15,361 nucleotides of DNA from the NCBI GenBank assembly GCA_016212735.1, contig JACRDZ010000197.1, positions 1-15,361 of the forward strand, read 5' to 3'. This stretch comes from Candidatus Firestoneibacteriota bacterium. Its GTDB lineage: Bacteria; JACRDZ01. The position numbers were made by a program, and so were the translations under genes. This document shows, piece after piece, positions 10,501 to 15,361 of the stretch (positions are counted from its first letter, which is position 1; every line of letters starts with the position of its first letter). The notes below the pieces were generated by a model, which worked only from the letters and a program-made list of their open reading frames with translations, searched no databases and was not told the DNA's origin.

Positions 10501-11284
10501 ACCAGACTTCTTCGTAAACATCATAAGCAAATTGAATAGCATGAAAAAACTCATGAGCTGCAGTAATACGCAATGCATTTAATGGATCTTCTATTTTATA
10601 TAGTGATTTAGGATAATCGTTGTCAACCACAATAAAACTGGACGCAACTGCTTCTTTTGTTGATGTTGAATCTACATTAGTATAACCAAATAATGCTCTT
10701 ACATTGTCAATATTCAGATTCAGAACATATATATCATATTTACTATTCCCGCCTAAATTATTATCGGATATTGGTTCTGTATAACCTAAAGAATTAACTT
10801 CTTTAATCCAGACAGACTCGAATATACCTGCACAACTTTCAACATAATCAGGGATAGAATCACTATTTGAATCAATAACAGGAACTTTGTTTCTCCCGTC
10901 TCTCGAGTAATGAATTCTGAAATGTGCATCCTTTTTCATTTCATATGTATAAACAACTTCCATTTTATCAAACTGAAAATCTTCAGGATTATCTTGATAA
11001 TCAGTTGGCCGCCTAAACATTTTTTTTGCATAAGCTTTTGCTTTTGGTGAGAGTTTATTTAAATTCGTAAAAAGAGTTTTAAAATCAGGAGTTCCGCAGC
11101 GAATATAATCAATCTTTTCTTTGTCTTTTAACCCTAGTCCTGATACTGCGTTCTGGGAAATATGGACCAAACCGGGAGATATTTTATAAATCTCATATAA
11201 CTCTTTAGGAATTTCTTTTGCTAAAACATATGAAGCTGTTAAACAGATTACAATAAATAATAAACCACAAAATATTTTTTTCAT
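7535..11284 (-). CDS. Secreted putative HExxH metalloprotease with fibronectin III-like and FG-GAP-like repeats
   Basis: 1249 residues. A signal peptide is clear: MKK, a hydrophobic core, cleavage near VLA-KE (residue 22-23). Residues 105-380 resemble the MXAN_6640-type putative metalloproteases: AAHEFFHAIQFAYD with HEFFH at 244-248, and WWDEASAVWMEEE at 261-273, whose Glu264 is a plausible third zinc ligand. Three fibronectin III-like domains follow at about 520-625, 628-730 and 732-830; the first two open with DTTAPQK. Five FG-GAP/VCBS-like repeats sit at 932, 990, 1048, 1108 and 1162, each PF(I/V)xDW then a D-rich loop and (D)(L/I)xxG. The last 60 residues match no sorting signal I recognise. 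AGAGG precedes ATG 11284. It should act outside the cell or on its surface, binding or cleaving protein or polymer. Protease activity is inferred from the motif only. Confidence 0.85.
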   Translation of the reverse strand: MKKIFCGLLFIVICLTASYVLAKEIPKELYEIYKISPGLVHISQNAVSGLGLKDKEKIDYIRCGTPDFKTLFTNLNKLSPKAKAYAKKMFRRPTDYQDNPEDFQFDKMEVVYTYEMKKDAHFRIHYSRDGRNKVPVIDSNSDSIPDYVESCAGIFESVWIKEVNSLGYTEPISDNNLGGNSKYDIYVLNLNIDNVRALFGYTNVDSTSTKEAVASSFIVVDNDYPKSLYKIEDPLNALRITAAHEFFHAIQFAYDVYEEVWWDEASAVWMEEEMYRDVNGYFVFLPDFFKYPWIALNRSYEIINPAPQHHYAVGVFPIFLANYYNVNIIKSIWEKCKGIEVNKRVQGMDAIKKALDSYLYNNAKLEDAFSEFTIYNYFTGKNFNPSIHSGKYYPDGKDYPEISSTYIHKNYISYDSAKDNNPLKEEKPYQWGSNYVMFRSENLDSNLKVSFQGLGGVNTTWRFNVIKIDNNGIESIEKITDSGGEVIVNHFGSSYKKVVLIPSLVYTLDTSSYNYSYRVGYVDDTTAPQKVTGLKAVSNGDSNVILTWRNPGNNDTINQENNDFKGIRIIRSFTKEPASPFEGEILFTGIDSSYIDILANGLTAYYGICSFDEMKNMSSPVTISVNMLDTTAPQKITALAAEDDESSGKVNLSWKGYISSPDIIHYNIYVNTSYFDDISGLSIFDTASRWDSTYQVKQLNNGIPYYFAVTAVDEAGNENKKVETKSTSPTLDIRPPSPVQLDVEMSEIPGSLKLDWNAYDEKKEKDVTYYRIYKSDKIFTNVSYDFLLDSTKAGVKFYVFDKVQEGEINYYAVTAIDEMYNEDKNVSVKSWGYNKFTVQSPVYDEIKIYKNGNYAYKGQYIGNVKSKGNADLYLFPKKNFITFMSSGYFNSYMLIDPSMKDKIVNFSIKQYRENKFLQRKVIISTGAKSASPFIVDWNNDGKKDLLVGDENGLLYIYINTGTDASPLFAGSEFVKINNKDNLRVDGKAIPFVIDWDNDEKKDLLVGSADGKVYFYQNIGVDESPVFKDPETLKDADGKEIDVGDNSAPFIVDWNHDEKKDLILGSKNNEVYAYIYIYINQGYDYSPSLVNSKTISLYVGGDLLVDIVPFVTDWEKKGKNDLVIGDDNGNLYDFRDKGDNKFSPYAFMEASGSRINAGESAHPFIIDWDNDYYMDIIAGNRNGEILIFKGVQGEAFKPKLPGKSKVGPCIISNMFNNSSIFLEKLIYLKDKYLLNNISGKYLVKKYYEYN
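8050..8072. repeat. TA-rich microsatellite inside the third FG-GAP-like repeat
   Basis: An alternating AT/TA tract encodes AYIYIYIN in the third repeat. The equivalent stretch of repeats 1 and 2 (LLYIYIN, KVYFYQN) is four residues shorter. The length difference is 12 bp, so the frame is kept; replication slippage is the simple explanation. Confidence 0.5.
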
Positions 11285-11327
11285 TTTTTCCTCTTAAAAA
11301 TAAAGCATACATAAATCACATAATAAA

Positions 11328-11356
11328 ATTCTAACAGATGGTTTAAGTAAAGTCAA
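11328..11356 (-). promoter_or_regulatory. Sigma-70-type promoter of the secreted protein gene
   Basis: On the minus strand, TTGACT (11351-11356) and TAGAAT (11328-11333) are separated by exactly 17 bp. Each hexamer differs from consensus at one position. The predicted start is near 11321, about 37 nt before ATG 11284. This is the only good promoter visible for the minus-strand gene run, so it may also serve dut and the genes beyond it. Confidence 0.65.
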
Positions 11357-11376
11357 TTTATTGATTATTCAAATAA

Positions 11377-11852
11377 TATAGAGAAATATTAAGTGTTTTA
11401 ATAAAATATGGCTTTGGTGATGTATTATCTAAAATTCCTGGTTTTAAAACATCAAATACCATAAAAAAGTTATTTTGTCTTTTGCATTCTGAAAAAGGAG
11501 AGCTTTATTCACAGCCAGAAAGACTCCGTATGGCATTTGAGGAATTGGGCCCAACATTTATTAAATTTGGGCAGATACTTGCAACACGTGAAGATATGAT
11601 TCCAGAGGAATATGCGGAAGAATTTAAGAAGTTGCGCGATAAAGTTCCACCTTTTGATTTTTCAGAAGTTAAAAATATTTTTGCTGAAGAATTAAATACA
11701 TCAGTTGAATATTCTTATAAAGCATTTAATCCGGAACCTTTTGCTGCTGCATCTATTGCACAACTACTATTTTAGGATTATTAGCTTATAGTTTTGCAAC
11801 AATACTTGGTCTTTGGCTGGTTTATCTTATTATTAAAAGTAAAAATTTATAA
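11377..11852 (+). pseudogene. Remnant of an UbiB/AarF (ABC1 atypical kinase) gene: start lost, catalytic core deleted
   Basis: From 11377 the frame reads YREILSVLIKYGFGD and continues about 129 codons through family landmarks: the KxGQ signature in GPTFIKFGQILATREDMIP and the alanine-rich loop AAASIAQ (ending near 11763). The frame then stops at 11773-11775. In another frame, 11763-11852 encodes TTILGLLAYSFATILGLWLVYLIIKSKNL, which resembles the paired C-terminal membrane helix of these proteins. Intact members are about 550 residues, so roughly 390 residues holding the ATP-binding and catalytic residues are missing. Upstream of 11377 there is an in-frame TAA (11374-11376) and no start. The TTG at 11482 gives an open frame but begins in the middle of the homology. 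UbiB-type proteins act in quinone biosynthesis or lipid homeostasis; this copy cannot be active. Confidence 0.8.
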
Positions 11853-11856
11853 TTAT

Positions 11857-12023
11857 TTAAACTCAGCGAGGTCATAAATTCTGAATTTTTCGGTGAGGAT
11901 TGAGCATCGAGAGCAAGGCGCGAAGGTGAGAAATAGCCTTGTACTATTTCGAACCTGAGCAACACAGCTATCGATGTTCAAGACCAGCGAAAAATTCAAA
12001 ATTTATGACCTCGCTGAGTTTAA
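11857..12023. repeat. 167-bp near-palindromic element with 24-bp perfect terminal inverted repeats
   Basis: The ends 11857-11880 and 12000-12023 are exact reverse complements over 24 bp, starting TTAAACTCAGCGAGG and finishing with the mirror image. Pairing continues inward: GAATTTTTCG with CGAAAAATTC, then an imperfect arm around GCATCGAGAGC / GCTATCGATGT, then the tip GAAATAG-CCTTGTA-CTATTTC. The core is far richer in G+C than the surrounding DNA. There is no coding frame of interest. The layout fits a MITE or other palindromic intergenic repeat. The outermost TTAA could be a target duplication or part of the repeat. It starts 4 bp after the ubiB remnant and ends about 100 bp before the cytochrome promoter. 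Confidence 0.85.
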
Positions 12024-12035
12024 CATGCAAATAAT

Positions 12036-12045
12036 ACACATGTGT
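12036..12045. promoter_or_regulatory. Palindrome ACACATGTGT, possible activator site
   Basis: A perfect 10-bp palindrome centred about 100 bp upstream of the -12 element of the sigma-54-type promoter. That is the usual distance for a bacterial enhancer-binding protein site. The assignment rests on position and symmetry only. Confidence 0.35.
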
Positions 12046-12122
12046 GCAATTCTTGCGTAGAGTTTTATTATAATTAAATGATAAAGCTTAAAATAATGCA
12101 AAATATTAATAACATAGAATTC

Positions 12123-12138
12123 TGGCATATTTATTGCA
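12123..12138 (+). promoter_or_regulatory. Sigma-54 (RpoN)-type promoter of the multiheme cytochrome gene
   Basis: TGGCATATTTATTGCA has the invariant GG-N10-GC spacing and matches TGGCAC-N5-TTGCA at all but one fixed position. The predicted start is near 12149, leaving a leader of about 34 nt that holds the GGGAG Shine-Dalgarno. It implies activation by an AAA+ enhancer-binding protein. No such regulator is visible in the window. Confidence 0.7.
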
Positions 12139-12168
12139 GCTTTATTATAGTACTTAATAATCAAAACC

Positions 12169-12173
12169 GGGAG
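12169..12173 (+). promoter_or_regulatory. Shine-Dalgarno that sets the GTG start of the cytochrome
   Basis: GGGAG lies 9 nt before GTG 12183. Together with the promoter at 12123-12138 and the signal peptide that begins at this GTG, it decides against the longer frame starting at 12078. Confidence 0.75.
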
Positions 12174-12182
12174 AAAAAGTAT

Positions 12183-13745
12183 GTGAATAAAAATAAATTA
12201 TTGATAATAATTATTATATTATTTTTTTCTTCTATTTTAGCAAACGAAAGTAATAATAAGAAGGAAATAAAGAGTGAATCAAAAGCTCTGGAGAGATTTA
12301 CTAAAGAACGCGGACAGGTAAAAGAAAATCCGCATAATGATCTTGACTGTACAGAATGTCATTTAAAAAAACCTGTCCGCGGTGTAGATACAGTAAAAAC
12401 CGTAACTTTTATTAAGCAAAATTTTAATGATTTATGCACTCAATGTCATTCAGCAGAGAGTAATATACATCCTGTTGGAAGGATTCCACCATTTACTACA
12501 CCTGAATATCTGCCATTAGATAAAGACGGGAAAAACACCTGTATTACCTGCCATGATATTCATTCTAAAGATACTGCATACAGTTTATTACGCGGTTTTG
12601 AAGAAGGTAGATATTCAATGAGAACAGACCTGTGTTATGACTGTCATAAAGATTCTTTTGCTAATAATAATCCTCATCTTACACAGGTTGGCAAGCGTAA
12701 ATGTCTTTTTTGCCACAGCGTAGAACCTGAATTTACAGATACGGAAAAAACTGTATCTTTTAAAGTGGCAATTTTTACTCTTTGTGATTTCTGTCATAAT
12801 GTGGTTAAAAAGAATCATCCTATGAATGTAGATGAGACAATTTCTCCCCCTCCAGAATTACCTCGTGATCCTGAGGGTAATGTAACATGCGCTACGTGCC
12901 ATAATCCGCATGGGACAACAGAAACAGTGCATTATTTGCGTACAGAATATATTATTTCCCTTGAAGAAGAAAAGTATGTAAATCCGCATTTTTCAAAATC
13001 TCATTGCACTTCCTGTCATTTAAGCAATCCTACTGACAAAGATGATAAAGAAACTATAAAGAGGAATTTTAAATATAAAGGGAATTTTATTGCTTTATGC
13101 AACAGTTGTCATGGATCAAGTTCTAATATTCATCCTGTAGATGTAACACCACCGCCAACAATGAAGGTTCCTGCAGATCTGCCGCTTAATGATGGTAAGG
13201 TTACCTGTATTACCTGTCATGATGCGGGATTTAGCAACAGAGGTGTTAAATATTTAATCCGCGGGGGAGACGTAATGACAGAAATTACAGATTTATGTTT
13301 TAGATGTCATAATAGAGAAGATTTTAAAAAACGAAATCCACATTTAAAAATTAAAGAAGAACGTAAATGCATGTTCTGTCATATTATTCCGCCTACAGAA
13401 GGAGAAGATACTGCTGAAACAGTAAAAATCAAAGGTTCAATTCGTCTATTATGTATTCGCTGCCATTCTGATAGATCTCATCCCGGCAATTTCAAACATT
13501 GGATACGCCCTTCTGTTGTTGTCCCTAAAAATTATCCTTTAGATGATGGAGTTATAACCTGTTCTACCTGTCATGATCCTCATATGGGTGCAGTAAAAAC
13601 AAAACAAAGAAAAACGCTCGGACAGTTAACTGTAATTGGAATGGAAAATAAGCAGGATGAACAGGAAAAAAAAGAAAAACCTGAAAAAATGATTAAAGGT
13701 TTACGTTCAGGTTTTGCATGCAGAGTATGTCATATAAATCTTTAA
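12183..13745 (+). CDS. Exported 15-heme cytochrome c
   Basis: 520 residues from GTG 12183. The signal peptide is MNKNKLLIIIIILFFSSILA, with cleavage after residue 20. Fifteen CxxCH motifs have first cysteines at 56, 85, 120, 151, 174, 201, 236, 275, 306, 342, 372, 396, 424, 460 and 513. Hemes 1-7 and 8-14 are a tandem duplication with a period of 219-224 residues. Each half is a 3-heme module, one linker heme and another 3-heme module; each module has spacings of 27-31 then 35-36 residues and ends in a (T/S)CH(D/N)-type site. Heme 15 is alone at the C-terminus after a charged, lysine/glutamate-rich linker (about 470-505). Recurrent NIHPV and LPLD/YPLD segments also recur. It resembles doubled-CXXCH cytochromes. 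Periplasmic electron storage or transfer is the likely role; partner and acceptor are unknown. Export and heme attachment need the Ccm or Ccs system. Confidence 0.93.
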   Translation: MNKNKLLIIIIILFFSSILANESNNKKEIKSESKALERFTKERGQVKENPHNDLDCTECHLKKPVRGVDTVKTVTFIKQNFNDLCTQCHSAESNIHPVGRIPPFTTPEYLPLDKDGKNTCITCHDIHSKDTAYSLLRGFEEGRYSMRTDLCYDCHKDSFANNNPHLTQVGKRKCLFCHSVEPEFTDTEKTVSFKVAIFTLCDFCHNVVKKNHPMNVDETISPPPELPRDPEGNVTCATCHNPHGTTETVHYLRTEYIISLEEEKYVNPHFSKSHCTSCHLSNPTDKDDKETIKRNFKYKGNFIALCNSCHGSSSNIHPVDVTPPPTMKVPADLPLNDGKVTCITCHDAGFSNRGVKYLIRGGDVMTEITDLCFRCHNREDFKKRNPHLKIKEERKCMFCHIIPPTEGEDTAETVKIKGSIRLLCIRCHSDRSHPGNFKHWIRPSVVVPKNYPLDDGVITCSTCHDPHMGAVKTKQRKTLGQLTVIGMENKQDEQEKKEKPEKMIKGLRSGFACRVCHINL

Positions 13746-13812
13746 ATCATATTCATCTTTAAAAGATCATGGTATTATTTTAAAGTTTAGGAATTTCAAA
13801 GTTCATAATTTA

Positions 13813-13896
13813 GCTCGATGAATCGAGCAACTACATTAAATTTTTTGGTAGTTGCCTGATACTCAATTAATAATGTTGAGTACAAGCTTATCAGGC
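13813..13896. repeat. Cluster of three abutting stem-loops between convergent genes
   Basis: Hairpin 1 is GCTCGA-TGAA-TCGAGC (13813-13828). Hairpin 2 begins at the next base: AACTAC (13829-13834) pairs with GTAGTT (13848-13853). Hairpin 3 follows directly: GCCTGATA (13854-13861) pairs with TATCAGGC (13889-13896), with an inner stem CTCAA/TTGAG and an 8-nt bulge. The middle stem can be extended to GCAACTAC/GTAGTTGC only by breaking the ends of its neighbours. No long T-run follows on either strand, so a plain intrinsic terminator is not well supported. A repeat element, a structured RNA or a bidirectional transcription stop are all possible. Confidence 0.55.
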
Positions 13897-13971
13897 TTAA
13901 TTTATATCCTTATAATGAAAAATATATATTTTATAGAATCTACTTAAAATAAAATTAGTATTAAATTAGAT

Positions 13972-14592
13972 TTATTTTTTTTCAATTCGATATCTTATTA
14001 TTGTCTGGTATTTGTCAGGATTCCATTTAAAAAACATTCCTGGACCCTTAATATATTCCTCTTCATGAGATCCTTGTATTATTTTATATCCTTTAATATC
14101 GATAAATTTATTTAATTTTTCAACTGTTGCAGCTTCATTGCTGTATGAGCCAATATGAAGGATTTCTGCTATATCTCCATATTCCCAAAATTCAATTTTA
14201 ACTTTTATATCAGACTTTTCATCTTGCTCCGGTAATTCTGTAACTTCTTCCGGAACAGGTAATCCATATATCCCTGTCCATTCATTTTTAGGAGTATTCC
14301 ACGGTTTAGGCCAGCGAGCTATGGGTGCAGATATTTTCATACCATTAACTTTTCTTTTTAATTGATAAAAGGTATTAAATAACGCTTTAAATGCTTTCCC
14401 TCCAACAATGTTCGGATCGCCATCTAAAGTAACAGTAATCATTTTTTGTTTTTGTGCATTTCTTATTTGCGGCTCTTTTAAATATCCATATTTTTTAAGA
14501 TTTTTACAACTACAACTATTTAGAATCAAAAATAATATTAATGTTAAAAACAAACCTGCTAGTATTAATAATATATGTTGAAATATTTTCAA
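13972..14592 (-). CDS. Membrane-anchored GyrI-like (effector-binding) domain protein
   Basis: 206 residues. The N-terminus is one long hydrophobic segment (about 6-26) ending LILNSCSC; Cys27 could be a lipoprotein acylation site, or the segment a simple membrane anchor. Residues about 50-204 look like a GyrI/BmrR-type small-molecule-binding domain: a repeat of strand-helix units, with AEILHIGSYSNEAATVEKLNKF near 142-163 and the signature GYKIIQGSHEEEYIKGPG near 168-185. The domain should face outside the cytosol if the anchor is cleaved or inserted in the usual way. The only available start is TTG 14592: there is an in-frame stop three codons upstream and no ATG before residue 51. The best Shine-Dalgarno, GAGGG, is 14 nt away. 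The 5' end overlaps a PadR remnant in another frame. Ligand unknown. Confidence 0.7.
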   Translation of the reverse strand: MKIFQHILLILAGLFLTLILFLILNSCSCKNLKKYGYLKEPQIRNAQKQKMITVTLDGDPNIVGGKAFKALFNTFYQLKRKVNGMKISAPIARWPKPWNTPKNEWTGIYGLPVPEEVTELPEQDEKSDIKVKIEFWEYGDIAEILHIGSYSNEAATVEKLNKFIDIKGYKIIQGSHEEEYIKGPGMFFKWNPDKYQTIIRYRIEKK

Positions 14593-14728
14593 CCAAAACT
14601 ATTTTACCCTCTTTTGTCAGTTCATATATTTTTTTTGACGGTCTATTTTCTTTTTGCTTTAACTTGCTTTTTAACAATCCTATTTTTTCTAATTTAGAAA
14701 TGATATTATAAATAGATATGTCAATATG
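14516..14728 (-). pseudogene. PadR-family winged-helix regulator remnant
   Basis: The minus-strand frame reads HIDISIYNIISKLEKIGLLK, then NRPSKKIYELTKEGKIVL. This is the second half of a PadR winged helix: recognition helix (IYxxLxKLExxGLL) and the wing ending in Y-x-LT-x-x-G. About 35 N-terminal residues of the DNA-binding domain are missing, and a TGA closes the frame at 14729-14731. An ATG at 14750 in another frame starts MSIKFLL, like a PadR N-terminus, so an internal deletion with frameshift is possible. The frame continues to TAG 14516-14518, overlapping the GyrI-like gene by 77 bp in another frame; the homology ends before the overlap. Not functional as it stands. Confidence 0.65.
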
Positions 14729-14732
14729 TCAA
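14705..14732 (-). promoter_or_regulatory. Possible sigma-70 promoter toward the PadR/GyrI-like genes
   Basis: Minus-strand TTGACA (14727-14732) and TATAAT (14705-14710) are both exact consensus with 16 bp between. The -10 lies in codons of the PadR remnant (Ile-Tyr-Asn), so it may have arisen by chance or become usable after the gene broke. Confidence 0.45.
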
Positions 14733-14752
14733 GAGAAATTTAATTGACATAT
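14716..14752. promoter_or_regulatory. Operator-like ATATGTCA repeats in the divergent control region
   Basis: ATATGTCA occurs twice in tandem (14716-14723, 14724-14731) and once inverted (14745-14752). The inner two form a 9-bp inverted repeat, ATATGTCAA / TTGACATAT, with an 11-bp spacer. The repeats cover the -35 elements on both strands. PadR proteins often bind ATGT/ACAT dyads, which fits the PadR remnant next door, although the spacing here is wider than usual. Confidence 0.45.
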
Positions 14753-14772
14753 ATTGAGGTTGTGTGTATTAT
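14744..14772 (+). promoter_or_regulatory. Sigma-70 promoter of the surA-like gene
   Basis: TTGACA (14744-14749, exact consensus) and TATTAT (14767-14772) are 17 bp apart. The predicted start is near 14779, about 34 nt before ATG 14813, with an AGGGAGG Shine-Dalgarno at 14796-14802 inside the leader. Confidence 0.75.
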
Positions 14773-14812
14773 TATTTAATATTATATACCATTTCAGGGA
14801 GGTTTTTAATTT

Positions 14813-15361
14813 ATGTTCCGTCAAAAATGCTTAACTTTTTTACTGGTATTTTCTTTTATTTTATATCCTGTTTTAGAAGTCCATTCAATTATTATTGATA
14901 AAATAATGGCTAAAGTGAATAATGAAGTAATTACTCAGAGCGAAATAGAAGAGCAGATTGATGCTTTGCGTGAAGAACTTTTAAAAAATTATAAACCTGA
15001 AGACGTAGAAAATGTAATAAAGAAACAAAGAATAGAAATATTGGGAAAAACAATAGAAACAAAATTAATGCTTCAAGAAGCAAAACGATTAAATGTAAAA
15101 GTAAATGAAACAGAAGTAGATAAGGAAGTTGAAAAAGAGGAAGCAAAGCTGAAAGAAAATTTCCCTGATACAGAAAAATTTCTGGAGTATCTAAAAAGCA
15201 AAGGACTTAATCCAGATAGTTTAAAGGAAAAACTAACAAAATCTATTCAAGAAAACATGTTGCTTCAGCGTTTAATTTTTAGAGAAGTACGATCTCAAAT
15301 AGAAGTTACGGAAAGTGAAGTTAAAGAGTATTTTTTACATTTAGGAGAAGAAACTCATGCA
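14813..15361 (+). CDS. surA: SurA-like periplasmic chaperone/peptidyl-prolyl isomerase, 3' end beyond the window
   Basis: 183 residues are visible from ATG 14813, which has an AGGGAGG Shine-Dalgarno 10 nt upstream. A signal peptide (MFRQK, then hydrophobic to about residue 24) leads into the SurA N-terminal chaperone domain: IIDKIMAKVNNEVITQSEIEEQ, a helical stretch with IEILGKTIETKLMLQEAKRLNVKV, and TESEVKEYF near the edge. In the family, one or two PpiC rotamase domains follow and the C-terminal helix returns to the chaperone core; these would be past 15361. The protein escorts outer-membrane proteins through the periplasm, evidence for a Gram-negative envelope. Related PpiC-only isomerases cannot be excluded without the rest. 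Confidence 0.8.
   Translation, partial: MFRQKCLTFLLVFSFILYPVLEVHSIIIDKIMAKVNNEVITQSEIEEQIDALREELLKNYKPEDVENVIKKQRIEILGKTIETKLMLQEAKRLNVKVNETEVDKEVEKEEAKLKENFPDTEKFLEYLKSKGLNPDSLKEKLTKSIQENMLLQRLIFREVRSQIEVTESEVKEYFLHLGEETHA

Noticed and set aside
11482..11775. A stand-alone 97-residue gene starting at TTG 11482
   Set aside because: The UbiB homology begins about 35 codons earlier in the same frame and the C-terminal piece lies in another frame, so this is part of a broken gene.
12078..12182. N-terminal extension of the cytochrome from ATG 12078
   Set aside because: It would run through the sigma-54-type promoter and put 35 residues in front of a clear signal peptide. GTG 12183 has the Shine-Dalgarno.
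12615..12818. Minus-strand frame opposite the cytochrome
   Set aside because: The opposite strand carries regularly spaced CxxCH motifs; this frame is a shadow.
13813..13896. Hammerhead-type ribozyme or tRNA in the hairpin cluster
   Set aside because: There is no CUGAUGA/GAAA core and no tRNA acceptor stem or T-loop; only the stem-loops can be supported.
14931..15146. Minus-strand leucine-rich frame opposite the surA-like gene
   Set aside because: Leucine/phenylalanine-rich translation is the mirror of the lysine/glutamate-rich SurA helices.

Overview
The window is AT-rich, densely coding DNA from a Gram-negative bacterium. A SurA-type periplasmic chaperone, an exported multiheme cytochrome c and a large secreted protein all point to an outer membrane and periplasm. 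A 15-heme cytochrome behind a sigma-54-type promoter, plus a two-subunit GlcD/GlcF flavin/iron-sulfur oxidoreductase, suits an anaerobic or metal/sulfur-respiring lineage. I cannot name the phylum from sequence alone.

Layout. From 11284 down to position 1 everything is on the minus strand and closely spaced: a secreted 1249-residue HExxH protein with fibronectin-type and FG-GAP-like repeats, then dut, glcD, glcF, gatC, gatA, then a very large P-loop ATPase/TPR protein that runs off the left edge. Gaps between genes are mostly 12-24 bp, about 70 bp before the ATPase. The only convincing promoter is a sigma-70 type just upstream of the secreted protein. The set mixes housekeeping functions (dUTP hydrolysis, tRNA-dependent amidation) with 2-hydroxy-acid oxidation and does not look like one pathway.

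From 11377 the region is more accessory. It holds an UbiB/AarF (ABC1 kinase) gene that has lost its start and its whole catalytic core. Next comes a 167-bp near-palindromic element with 24-bp perfect terminal inverted repeats. Then there is a sigma-54-type promoter and an exported cytochrome with 15 CxxCH motifs arranged as two tandem 7-heme copies plus one.

A cluster of three abutting stem-loops separates the cytochrome gene from a convergent gene for a membrane-anchored GyrI-like effector-binding protein. Upstream of that gene is a PadR-type winged-helix remnant in a different frame. A divergent control region with ATATGTCA repeats and a consensus sigma-70 promoter then leads into a surA-like gene cut by the right edge.

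Most worth following up are the cytochrome and its promoter, the 167-bp palindrome, the hairpin cluster, and the broken PadR/GyrI pair, which may once have been a membrane-bound one-component regulator.
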